A stretch of 64,000 nt of DNA, taken from positions 744,001 to 808,000 of the forward strand of contig BLSF01000003.1 in NCBI GenBank assembly GCA_012862575.1, written 5' to 3'. The DNA comes from Parietichytrium sp. I65-24A. Its lineage: Eukaryota; Sar; Bigyra; Thraustochytrida; Thraustochytriidae. This document shows, one piece after another, positions 38,301-47,200 of the stretch. Position 1 is the stretch's first letter. Each line of letters starts with the position of its first letter. The translations under genes were made by a program, and so were the position numbers. Below the pieces are notes generated by a model. The model saw nothing but the letters and a program-made list of their open reading frames with translations, had not been told where the DNA came from and searched no databases.

Positions 38301-40224
38301 TCTTGCATACATGATGGTAGCCACAATGACCTTTCTCCAAGGCACATTTCTTGGGGACCGATACCTCGGCGAAAAGCACATGTACGATCATGAAACTGAC
38401 GCCGGAACCTTCAGAAGTTGGGCAGCCTTCCTTATCAGTCAATTTGTGCGAGACGCAGTGACCTCCTCCATTGAAGGAATCGCGTTCGCCGTTCCAGCAT
38501 TCTGGATTGGAGGAATGTCCAAACACCACGAAGAAATGGATGACCTCTTGGAGCGGTTCGGGCTTTACATGCTCTTGATGGTGCTCACCTCATTCGTGGT
38601 CATCTGTCAAAACGTATTTATTGAGGTCGACAGGAACGACTTGCGCATTGCATCTATGCTTCAGATTGCTCTCCTCGGTCTCGGTGCCCTGTTCAACGGT
38701 TTTATCGTCAAGCTTGATGATCTCCCCGAGTACCTCTCCTGGGTCCCATACATTATGGTAACCTACTGGTCATTTGCTGGAACTTTGATCAACGACTTCA
38801 GCGGTCTCTCTCTGGGCTGCGACCTGTCCATCCTCGAGTGCGCCGCAAGGACCGGAGACGTTGTGTTGCAGAGTCTCAGCTATGAGAACCGGGACGTCTT
38901 CATTTGCATCATTGTCCTTGTCGCGTTTGTAGCGTTCTTCAGGGTGTTCGCCGCTGTGGACTTTTACTTGCGCTATGTGAGGAACCGCGGGAGCACACTA
39001 AAGCGAATGTCTAACGAAGTCATGAGCAAGATTGGCAGAACGCCAAGGCTCGGCAAGTCCGGAAAGAACACAATGGACGCCATGCTCGAGGCGCAGACGC
39101 CAACAATGCGTAGGCAGGACTCGGGAGGTTCTATGGGTTCCGGATCTGCGACCCCAAAAGCGGTCCGCACGCCAAAGACACCAAATGTGAGCTCCTTCGA
39201 GCTTGGGACTCCGAATATGAACTCACAACCGGAAGACCGGGAGCTTGACTTTTATCAGGAGAGCGGCGACAAGAAACACAGTTTCACGCAGTCGGGCATC
39301 GTTTCGTTCCTGCTGGACCGAAATCTTTTCTTGCTATTCTTCTTTGTCGATTTCTATTCGAGTGTGTACACCTGCACTTTAGAAGACTACGAGGTGGTTT
39401 CGGGAAGTAGCACGACTATAGACGCTCCAATCACTATCATGCTAGGGTTCTTTGTGCTGTGCTTGTGCTACGTGTTCCACTTCTTTTTCCAGCTCTTCTT
39501 CCTCGTGCCAAGCACCATCGACGGAAAATTGGACTGTACTTGGGGAGGCACTTATGACGCACTGGGCCTGATCACACTAATTATAGATATTGCAATCGTT
39601 GCTCAGACGCCAAGCAGCTCGAACACGATGGCCGTCCATTTGTACCTCGCAGCCATCATCCGTGCCATGCGTATGATCCGCGTATACTTGTTTTGGCAAA
39701 AGGTCGACGCCTATCACTTTGTGCGAGCACGATCTTTCTTGGATTTGCGTGACGAGCTCATTGAGGAGCTGGCCGAGGCCAACAACAATCGCATCTCTGG
39801 CTTTGACTTGCCCCCATCAAGTGGAAGCACTATGCCAAGACCTGGCCAAGCTGGAACCCCAGACCGTCCACCTCCACCTTCAAGAAGGCCGCCTCGTCCT
39901 GTGGGCACCAGCTCCACCGCACAAATGCCATCCACATTCCGCATGGCGAACCGCATTTCGAACCGACTGTCGATCGGCCGCGAGCGCAATTATCCTGCGA
40001 ATACCGACTCAGGAGCTCCAGCTCGGCCAGCCCGACCAGCAAGGCCGACTAGGATTCCATCCGCCAGGTTCGGACGGGCCCAAGCACCAGCAGTGGACCC
40101 AAATGCTATGGGACCTCAGTGGCGCCCGCTTGGCAATGGCTTCATGTACAACCCTTACACTGGCCAGACCATAGCTGTGGCACAGGCTGCAAGGCGTGCT
40201 CCGCCACCTCCGCCAGGAAACTAG
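35383..40224 (+). CDS. Tripartite fusion: PAE/Notum-like ectodomain, ABCG half-transporter, voltage-sensor-like module
   Basis: The ATG at 35383 starts a clear signal peptide (RATAALALVALSVQAVAG); an open frame reaches further up but only adds a basic leader. The protein has 1613 residues. Residues 20-500 resemble pectin acetylesterase/Notum: FRRVFLPACTLDWW, RHRGNIALEEVIYDLS, VVLGGTRGGAIG, DSAWFM (D263) and FITQSLYDMVE (D350). The nucleophile Ser of GxSAGG is Thr (T223), and the usual His region reads CAQYG (413-417). A membrane span at about 523-545 leads to the ABC ATPase: Walker A from 634, signature ISGGQ at 751-755, Walker B ending D775-E776. ABCG-type membrane helices follow, then a disordered part. 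Four more helices (about 1301-1440) end in an S4-like helix with R1427, R1430 and R1433. The tail is Pro-rich. Substrate unknown. Confidence 0.85.
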   Translation: MRATAALALVALSVQAVAGSKCSAKDKLELVAVNRSSFEHLLDPAQLPATCADGSEVAYYVSKDPYDEDEINRDFVIWLGDSDLCSGEECDELCDGTTRNEATAEGICGGVSEQITSLASQSDDDSVAKCLYSRATCTSTWWDSIKEITPETVLCNDDPLFGTFRRVFLPACTLDWWLGRGSTSNSGKEEFRHRGNIALEEVIYDLSMRYNLTNATKVVLGGTRGGAIGVLNNFEFIRDTIAKAKADIGPPEEIDHEYMMLIDSAWFMNAEKFAPVFSNGTNELDAFHTSIKKKTSSFISKIALDPECLSRWNKAPAGNENDLRYRCFMVPELLQSFPDERVFITQSLYDMVELESLGLFEEDAPDQFEDTSAYVSSAISFIETFGESTRKNIETVAAIQNASSQHYIFTTPCAQYGYLLPTSLVSVDTRETTIGTFGSVTFQRNNEEWEQSFHGATMKDSIKRFIVNDGQSVFDTSDAGPSVQYVNNARFLTCGSFLCDSGCTTEINPYVVLPSFSMCMQYMVIAYGVSALVVFYIAFCLGCLQVRKFRSTVAVYWKRVKLIEEATTNKDAQLKEVQQQLLNEASSAEYRRVHLMVQNLSYWAPPKTRRGKPFKILDEVDLTFAPGEVHAIMGPSGSGKSTLLDLLALARDNGSISGAHYINGVSSHSQECKFLREWLKHNSSYVRQSDVLFPRLTVREHLVHAAWLMLPQYMSEEAKLRRVWQVLRLLELDSCADTQCGDGGVTFEGGISGGQRRRVSVATQLLKMPAVLLLDEPTSGLDSTNALLLIKALHTFAHEAGVNVLMTIHQPRKEIFEYFDSLSFLVSGRVIYSGPASSAALHFRLPPSTKNIANDILDVLQSCDEQTVSDFEANYHKGPLGKAVEEKMEAEITEITPTLIANLKEILIENSLAEGRWSWSESSSAAMLSWVLMSRTFRRGGFDIKVTTVLAAVGGVLVGALFAGSDSFTSRTALAYMMVATMTFLQGTFLGDRYLGEKHMYDHETDAGTFRSWAAFLISQFVRDAVTSSIEGIAFAVPAFWIGGMSKHHEEMDDLLERFGLYMLLMVLTSFVVICQNVFIEVDRNDLRIASMLQIALLGLGALFNGFIVKLDDLPEYLSWVPYIMVTYWSFAGTLINDFSGLSLGCDLSILECAARTGDVVLQSLSYENRDVFICIIVLVAFVAFFRVFAAVDFYLRYVRNRGSTLKRMSNEVMSKIGRTPRLGKSGKNTMDAMLEAQTPTMRRQDSGGSMGSGSATPKAVRTPKTPNVSSFELGTPNMNSQPEDRELDFYQESGDKKHSFTQSGIVSFLLDRNLFLLFFFVDFYSSVYTCTLEDYEVVSGSSTTIDAPITIMLGFFVLCLCYVFHFFFQLFFLVPSTIDGKLDCTWGGTYDALGLITLIIDIAIVAQTPSSSNTMAVHLYLAAIIRAMRMIRVYLFWQKVDAYHFVRARSFLDLRDELIEELAEANNNRISGFDLPPSSGSTMPRPGQAGTPDRPPPPSRRPPRPVGTSSTAQMPSTFRMANRISNRLSIGRERNYPANTDSGAPARPARPARPTRIPSARFGRAQAPAVDPNAMGPQWRPLGNGFMYNPYTGQTIAVAQAARRAPPPPPGN

Positions 40225-41151
40225 GTGGTATGTTCGTTCACTGCGTCTCACCATCCTCTTGTCCTCCTTCGTTTTAATCATCTGTTCACGTTTTACATTC
40301 TCCCTTTTGCCTTTTTAAAACTAAGCCAAATTCAACGGCAAGAAATCCCACATCGTCAAACTGCCCTTTTAAGTTCTGCCTGCTCGACGTTAAAGCGAGA
40401 AGCAGGCTACGCTGCTGTCGATGCCGTCGGTCGCCGTGCTGGTCCACCTTGAACATGAGCTCTCAACGCGGCCGCCCGCCTGTTCTTCCGAAGGGCTCGT
40501 TTCCAAACATCGAATAAGCCCTTCCTTCCACATCGCTTTGCTGCAAACCTGCCCTTTCGTTTCTTTTCTCTAGCTCACATTTCTTTCTCTCTTCGGCGCG
40601 GACCTCTGCCGCAATTTCGGCATCAAGTTGCGCAGGCCCAACGCGCCAGCCAGCCCATCTTGATGAAACAGCCCGTCAATTTTGGCTCTCTTCAACTTGA
40701 ACTTGCAACCTACCTCCAATATCAACTTGACCGTTCATTCGAGTTCAACTTCAACTTCAAGTTGCCATCCCAAACTCCAGACTCCAAATTCCAATCTCAG
40801 CTCGAACTTGCAACTCCAACTCCAACTCCTTCTTCACAAAGCTCAACTTCGACTTGCCATTCTTGCCATCAAATTTGATCACTCCTATCATTGCCAACAG
40901 ATTAGTTAGATATGATTGATAGGTACCAGTAGAGTGGAGAGCTCGCCTCGGCTACAGAAGCTACAGATGAAGATACTGAGTACACTGTCTGCGCGACCAG
41001 CTTTGGGGATACAAGGCAGAGAAAGAAAGAAAGAAAAGAAAAGAAAGCGAGAGAGAGAGAGATTGATAGAGAAGGGCGAGAGAGAGAGAGGATAGGAGCG
41101 CGGGGTGGTGGGATCGCAGAGAACGAGAGAGAGAACGAGAGAGAGAGAGAG
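40225..41151. other. Intergenic region upstream of four-TM gene
   Basis: No gene seen. The stretch 40690-40860 is rich in degenerate CAACTT/GAACTT words, and 41018-41151 is GA-rich up to the next ATG. Confidence 0.65.
41018..41151 (+). repeat. GA-rich tract abutting start codon
   Basis: GAAAGAAAGAAA then several (GA)n blocks. The last one (GAGAGAGAGAGAG) runs straight into the ATG at 41152. Confidence 0.9.
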
Positions 41152-41925
41152 ATGGGCGATGACCAGCCTCTGGGCGGGAGGCGCAGGGAGCGGCCAGGGG
41201 CGTGCTGGGGCTGCTGGAGCGTGATTAATAACGAGAGGTTCTGGGTGCTGGTGATCTTCATTGCGATGTTTGCGCTGATCATCGCCGCAATGGTGCTCAT
41301 TGCACTGCGAGACCGCTTCGAGGTGGAGGTGGACGGGGTCACGTACTATATGGTGATCTTGGGGAATAAGTTTGATGGATACGTAGACACTTCCACCTGT
41401 GAAGCGACCGGCACTGTCTTCGACTTTGAAAGCGCCATGTCTACGACATATGCGTTTGGAGGAACGGCTATTGGCGTGCTTGTTCTTGGCACGCTCGCTC
41501 TTTTGGGGCTCATTACCCCCATCGCTTACGCCGTGACCGACCTTCAGGGGAAAATCACCTATTACAAGATGAGCCCGTATTACCGCACGGTACTGTGCAC
41601 ATATATGATATCTCTTCTGATGCTGCTGGTGATTACCACAACTGTCGTGACTTACGGGCTTGGCTTTTATACCGAACTTGCCGGGGAATGTTGGGAGCAG
41701 TTCATTGGGCTCGTCAACACCACCCTTCCAGAGTCTCAGGTGACCGGTCTGAGATCCAATTTGTCCACCGTCAACACTGCGGATGCTCTATTCGGAGTCG
41801 CTGGAATTCTGTGTGGAGTCAACATCCTCTTTTACGGGTCGCTTTTCTGTAAGCGGCGGACTTGGTATGACACTGACGGAATCAAGTACTCCGCTGCGAA
41901 GAGTATAGAGCTATTGGATAGCTGA
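41152..41925 (+). CDS. Four-transmembrane protein, claudin/tetraspan-like topology
   Basis: This 257-residue protein has four hydrophobic helices at about 30-52, 103-127, 147-169 and 210-232, with both ends predicted cytosolic. The first extracytosolic loop (53-102) holds one Cys (C83). The second (170-209) holds C180 and two N-glycosylation sequons, NTT at 189 and NLS at 203. A short Cys- and Trp-rich stretch (CWGCW at 18-22) precedes helix 1 and could be palmitoylated. The layout is like claudin, PMP22 or amastin families, but I see no diagnostic motif, so no family is named. The start is fixed by the purine tract ending at the ATG. Confidence 0.75.
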   Translation: MGDDQPLGGRRRERPGACWGCWSVINNERFWVLVIFIAMFALIIAAMVLIALRDRFEVEVDGVTYYMVILGNKFDGYVDTSTCEATGTVFDFESAMSTTYAFGGTAIGVLVLGTLALLGLITPIAYAVTDLQGKITYYKMSPYYRTVLCTYMISLLMLLVITTTVVTYGLGFYTELAGECWEQFIGLVNTTLPESQVTGLRSNLSTVNTADALFGVAGILCGVNILFYGSLFCKRRTWYDTDGIKYSAAKSIELLDS

Positions 41926-42253
41926 TTTTCAAGTTTGTTCTTGGGTTCATATAATCGATTGCTCGCGAATGTTTGCGACCCGGAACATCTGTAAATAATG
42001 CGCTGTATTGGGAGCGCTTAACGCGCCGTTTTCATAAGCGGGAATGCCGCTTCTTAATCATATATTGGTGTGGAGCGCGAGAGTGTGTTCAGGTGCTCGG
42101 GCCCACTCCCACCACAAATTCTCAGAGTTTAGTAGTAAACCCAGGATGCCAGAGCAATCCGATTAAAAGCTCAGTCCCAAAGTATGAAGAAAAGATTTGA
42201 TGTGTATGTACATTTAACAAAGGCTCAAAAAAGTGTCGTAGAATGACGGTTGT
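41926..42253. other. Convergent 3' flanks
   Basis: About 330 bp, AT-rich, nothing recognisable. Confidence 0.6.
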
Positions 42254-43873
42254 TCAGGTGACTTTCCTGGAGCAGCGAACCTCGACCGACTTGGTGGTGT
42301 GTAGGACCATAGCGGCGTGCGCGCTCTTTTCCACCTTTGGTTTCACACGTTTCACCATTTCCTGTTCAAACGCAAGAAGCGGGTCTTCCCCTTCCGGACT
42401 CGTGCACAAAAATCGCGCGAGCGACCAGGCATCAACGAGGGCCTGATTGGCTCCCTGCCCTTTAAATGGCGACATGGGATGCGCCGCGTCGCCGATCAGC
42501 ATGACGGTGTCGTGCGAGGCTGGATCGCCGCATTTGACCCTCCCTTCGCAGACGCCGCGCTCCTCCAGCTCGGGGGCGGGGCGGTCATACGCCGGGTAGC
42601 CTGTCACATCTTCCGACTTTGTGGAGCTGAGGATCTGTGGGATGGGTTCGTGCCAGTTCTCGCACCGTTTCATGCCTTCTTCCAATAATGCAGCGGGCCC
42701 CGCGGCGCTGAGAGCCTGGGCGAGGTCAAGGCGCATCGGGAAGCTTAGTTGCCACATGGTGACACCTTCCTCAAACGGCATGCAATACATCCGCGTCGAC
42801 CCGCCGAGCGTCTGAAACACCTTGTTGTCTGCCAGCGGGTGCTTGCACGGCGCTCTGCCGAGAATTACAATGATGCCCAGATATCTCGGCGGTGTGGCAA
42901 TTGGGCCCATCTTCTGCGCCCGAACCTTGGACCAGATTCCGTCAGCCCCGATCAGCAGGTCGGAGTCCACGAACCGCGCCACGTCGCCATTCTCCCCTCT
43001 CTCCTTGAAGAACGTCCTGAGCGACTTGCCGTCTTCCGAGACGCGGTAGTGATCGAACGCGCAGCCCCAGCGCACCGTGCCTTCAGGCAGCGCGTCGCAC
43101 AGCAGCCTGCGCAACTCCTGTCTCGGCAGCTGGATGTTGAACCTCTGCTCGTCGCCCTTGCCGTTGCCGCGCGAAGCCCGCGTCGTGGAGTGCACACAGC
43201 GCCCGTATTCGTTCAGTAGCGTCCCGTCGGGCAGCAGCGACGCATGCGCCTCCGACGCGATGCCAAGCTCCTTCAGGCTGGCGAAACCCAGCTTGCGCAG
43301 CGTCGTCGCCGCCTGCTGCATCGTCAGGCCGTACCCCTGCGCCCGTTCCGCGAACGTCGCGTCCTTCTCCAGTACCACGCACCGGACGTTGCGCTGCGCC
43401 AGCGCCAGCGCCAACGCGCACCCGCCGATGCCGCCGCCCACGATCGCCACTCGCGGACTTCTGCGCGGACTGAAGCCGCCTTCAGTCGTGTCCTCGACGG
43501 GGACACTTTGCCCCGCGGGGACGACGCCCAGCCCGCCGCACGCCTTGCACGGCGCCACGCTCGTCTTGCGCCGCTTGCTCGCGCGCACCCCTCCCGAAGC
43601 GCAGTGTCGGCACCCTGTCCACGCTGCGTCGCCACCTTCTGGCCACGCTGCCTCGCTCGCGTATGCGAAAGTGTCCGCGCACGTCTCCGCGTGCGGCGCG
43701 AGGACGCCAGCCGACCCCTCGCGGGACATGGCTTTGGCCGCGGGAGAGAGGCTCTGCTGCAGCCGAGTCGCCACGTACCGACGTAGATGAGATGGCACGC
43801 GAGGAGGACACTCTTTCTCTTCTTCCTCCTCCTGCTGCTCCTGCGCCGCGGACAGGGAACGTTTCGCGGGCAT
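42254..43873 (-). CDS. FAD-dependent monooxygenase with N-terminal CxxC extension
   Basis: The first ATG in frame is 43871-43873 (539 residues); upstream the frame opens only at GTG. The group A flavin monooxygenase pattern is complete. It has RVAIVGGGIGGCALALALAQ (GxGxxG at 146-151), an Asp-Gly motif in LLIGADGIWSKVR, and VMLIGDAAHPMSPFKGQGAN (GD motif binding the FAD ribityl). Such enzymes hydroxylate aromatic or related substrates with NAD(P)H; the substrate cannot be read from sequence. Unusual is a 145-residue leader with an acidic run (EQQEEEEEKE) and paired CRHC (88-91) and CKAC-GG (109-114) motifs that could bind zinc. The third base composition is very GC-rich through the leader. Confidence 0.85.
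   Translation of the reverse strand: MPAKRSLSAAQEQQEEEEEKECPPRVPSHLRRYVATRLQQSLSPAAKAMSREGSAGVLAPHAETCADTFAYASEAAWPEGGDAAWTGCRHCASGGVRASKRRKTSVAPCKACGGLGVVPAGQSVPVEDTTEGGFSPRRSPRVAIVGGGIGGCALALALAQRNVRCVVLEKDATFAERAQGYGLTMQQAATTLRKLGFASLKELGIASEAHASLLPDGTLLNEYGRCVHSTTRASRGNGKGDEQRFNIQLPRQELRRLLCDALPEGTVRWGCAFDHYRVSEDGKSLRTFFKERGENGDVARFVDSDLLIGADGIWSKVRAQKMGPIATPPRYLGIIVILGRAPCKHPLADNKVFQTLGGSTRMYCMPFEEGVTMWQLSFPMRLDLAQALSAAGPAALLEEGMKRCENWHEPIPQILSSTKSEDVTGYPAYDRPAPELEERGVCEGRVKCGDPASHDTVMLIGDAAHPMSPFKGQGANQALVDAWSLARFLCTSPEGEDPLLAFEQEMVKRVKPKVEKSAHAAMVLHTTKSVEVRCSRKVT
43488..43506. other. GTGTCC/GGACAC inverted motif inside CDS
   Basis: GTGTCC-7-GGACAC with the same 19-bp layout as the copy before the VSR gene, but within the FAD monooxygenase leader. 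It may be chance or an internal promoter. Confidence 0.4.
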
Positions 43874-44285
43874 GCGCGCCCAGTCCGCGCACCTACGCAG
43901 TGCAGGGAAGTGAGACTGATGGAGAGAGTGTAAGAGAGAGAGGTAGGTGTTTGCGAGAGCCAATGCCTTCGATTGCGCCGTTTCGAGTTGCCCTTTCCTC
44001 GCACTTTGTCGCACTTTGTCGCGCTTTTCCGGTCAGATCCGCGTTCGCGCAACCGTCCGCGTTGAGGGAGTCCGAAAGTCCAAAAGGCCAAAAGGCTGGC
44101 TTTGGAAGAAGATTGGAATGCAAGTATTGGAAGTATTGGAAGTATTGGAAGAGGTGGAGGAAAGAAAAGTATGTTCCGCAAAGTGTTCCGCAACCCGTGG
44201 CCAGGTGGTGTGTGCCGTGGCTATAGAGAATACTGCAAGTGGGAATAGAAGATACCATCAGAATCAGGAATCAGAAAAGGTTTCA
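43874..44285. other. Short intergenic region with 9-bp repeat
   Basis: It holds GAGAGAG and GCACTTTGTC x2 stretches and the AAGTATTGG array; no gene. Confidence 0.65.
44122..44148. repeat. AAGTATTGG x3 tandem repeat
   Basis: Three perfect 9-bp units followed by a partial one (AAG). Confidence 0.95.
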
Positions 44286-47200
44286 TTAAATAGCGGTGGT
44301 GTTTAGGGATTGGGGAAGAGTTTGGAACTCGTGAAACGGATGTGATTGACTCACTGTGAGATGGAGGTCTTTGCGATACTGGCACCTAGGCCCTTGCTCT
44401 GCTGCGGGTGGGCCGGGAACGTAAGTCTCGCCACCATCGCTGTCCTCCATGGCGTAAGCATTCTCCTCGTCTTCAGAATCTTGGTACTTGACGCGCTTAG
44501 TAGAGCGAGCCGACTGACGCGCTTTGGGTTTGGCCTTGGATTTGGAGCGGGATCTTGGAGCCTCCTCCTCCTCTTCTTCTTCTTCTTCTTCCTCATCATC
44601 TTCATCTTCGTCGTCGTCTTCCTCCATCTTCTTGGCTTGCCTTCGACGTTTTCCATTTGCCGAAGCAGCAGCGCTCGGTGCAGCGCCTCTTGACGAGTTG
44701 GATGAGCGGCGATTCGGTTGGGGTTGCTGCGCAGTACGCACTGCGCGGCCAGATCGCGAGGGGCGAATTGGCTCGGGGTCGTCAAAGACACCAGCCTCTG
44801 CGTAATTCACCGCAGCACGGTTGCGCTGTGGCCGTGACGAACTTGTTTTGGACGGTGTTGGTCTTCCTCTGGAGCGCACCTGGTGCACAGGCTCGCTGCT
44901 CGACTCTTCGCTGTCGTCCTCCTCCTCTGTGCCAATCTCATCCAGCGGCGGCACCTTCCACTCGTTGAGGCCGATAACCTCTTGTGCGACTTTCACTAGC
45001 TGTTTATCTGCCACCCTTTTTATGTCAAGTGCGGATTTGTATGGTTGGCTGTGTTCCTGGTTGAATTTGACCGCGTTGTTCGGGATGAGGAGCAGGTCGT
45101 TTTGGAAAGATTGCAAGATGTGGATTGCTGTGTCCCTCGATACGTTAGACTCTCGATCCCGCAAGCCATATTCTGCGTTCCCCAATTTGGTTCGCATGGT
45201 TCCCAAATCCATAGGGTGCTCGATATAGTCTCGGTAGAAAGGTACTTGCTCTTCGTCCACTGGCTGGTCAAAAAGGTTGAATCTGTCCACCTTGAACATA
45301 GCCTTGAGAGTATCCTCCAGGCCGCGAACTAAATCGTCAAGGTTGACTTTGCGCGGAGTTCGAGACTGCCGGGTGGAGAGCAGACCCAACGACTCCTGTG
45401 TCTCTCGAGATCCGCGGCGTCTACGCTCAAGCGCAAACTCATCGTCATCCTCGCTTGCTTGCTCGGGTTGATCATCGCTCTCATCGTCATAGCCATGAGC
45501 AGTAGATTTGGCCCTCGCTTTGCCTTTCCCGGACGAAGCCCGCTTCGGGGTCGCATCAGAGGTCGCCGACAACTGCTCCGCGAGTTGGTCGATGCATGAT
45601 GTCAACTGTTTATTAATCACCTTGGAGTCCTTGGATATTGGCGCAGAAGCCTCATTGAAGAGTACGCAATTTGAATGAATGAGATCGACATCGGCCCGAA
45701 GGGCTTGAATGTGTCTGTAGTACCCTTGCTCCAAACGCTCAAGGATGAGGTCGAGCTCCATTGGAAGGGGCACCACCTGAGCGTATAAGGGCACCAAGTC
45801 TATGCGCACGGGCTCAATGAAATGAACTGCACGGTCTCTGTACTCCTCAATCACAGCGCGGATTGCGTGGGCCAGCTCATCACAAGCACTGGGTGAAAGC
45901 TCGGCGTTAACGGTGAACAGCTTTGGATTGTCCTTACTTGTAGACTTGCGGACCTCCCAAGGGCTGACCTGTCCATCCTCGCCAGTCTCGAAGGAAACCT
46001 GCAGGCACTCCCACGGGGAGCCTTCCCACTCTCCAGAACCCTCCGTTTCGTACACAGAAGAAATTTTCGCCGGATAGTACTCTGGCGCTTTTCGTAGCGC
46101 ATCCCAATAAACGACTCGAATCTGATTACCGGGAGCAAACTTTTGCATCATGCCGTCCTCGAAGCGTTCTTCCAATATCAGAAACTCTGAGCCATTGTGC
46201 GGCCTGTACGTCACCTTGAATGAGGTGATTGCTCGCCTCGCCTCTTCCAATGGAGACTCCCACATCTCGCTCGGTGAGCTCACTGGCACTGGAAGACTGC
46301 TACAAAGCAGTGCGTCAGTCGGGACCCCAATGATGGCCAGCTCGCACTCCGCATCAACGAGGTCTTCGTGTACGGTGGAGGCTCGTTTCCCAGAAGTTGT
46401 TGGAAACTTGTAATTGACCTTTTTCACCTCGCAAAGGACAGCACACCACTTTCGCTGCCACCCGCGGATCTGCCAAGGGGAACTTATATTAGTCGGGTGT
46501 TCCATCAGATAAAGGCGGTGGCCTTGAGGAAAGTATACAATACGATCCCCTTGCTGTGGAATGTAAGGGGCTCCATCAGAGGTTGCCCTTTTGGTTTCGC
46601 GAAGCCAGGCATAATCAGCTTTGAATACAACGGCCTCCTCGGCAGCGGCTCGGGCTGCTTGGCGAGATGCTCGAGGGCGACTTGAGCTTGATGCTGCTCT
46701 TCCAGTGTTGCTTCTTGCTGGCCGGCGCGAAGCAGCTCGCCGCTGCTGGTCTCGCTTAGCTCGACCTTTGCCGTTTCGCTTTCCGCTCACAGCAAGGTCT
46801 CCAGAATCAAGGGACATGTCATCATCATCTTCTTCTTCTTCTTCTTCGTCCTCTTCGCCATCGTCGTCAGTGTACACATATGTCGACGAGCGATTCGTTC
46901 GCTGGCTCGCTCGCCTACTGCTGGTCCGCGTCGCAACAGGCTGTTGTGCCTGAGTAGGAGCTGCAGCCTGATTAGAGCTTCTGCCCCGGCGACGAGCGTC
47001 CCCGCCCCAAACCTCGCCTTCATCATCGTGCAGCACACCTTGCCATTCGTCGTCCTCTTCTTCTTCTGAGCTGCTCAAAGCAGGGAGGTGACTGATCGCG
47101 CCCCCACTCTCCTCAAATTCCTGAAAACGTCGAATATGTCGCTGTGCTCGCCGAGCGGCTTGTCGTCTGCTCTGGCCTTGGGGGCCTGCTCGGGAGGATC

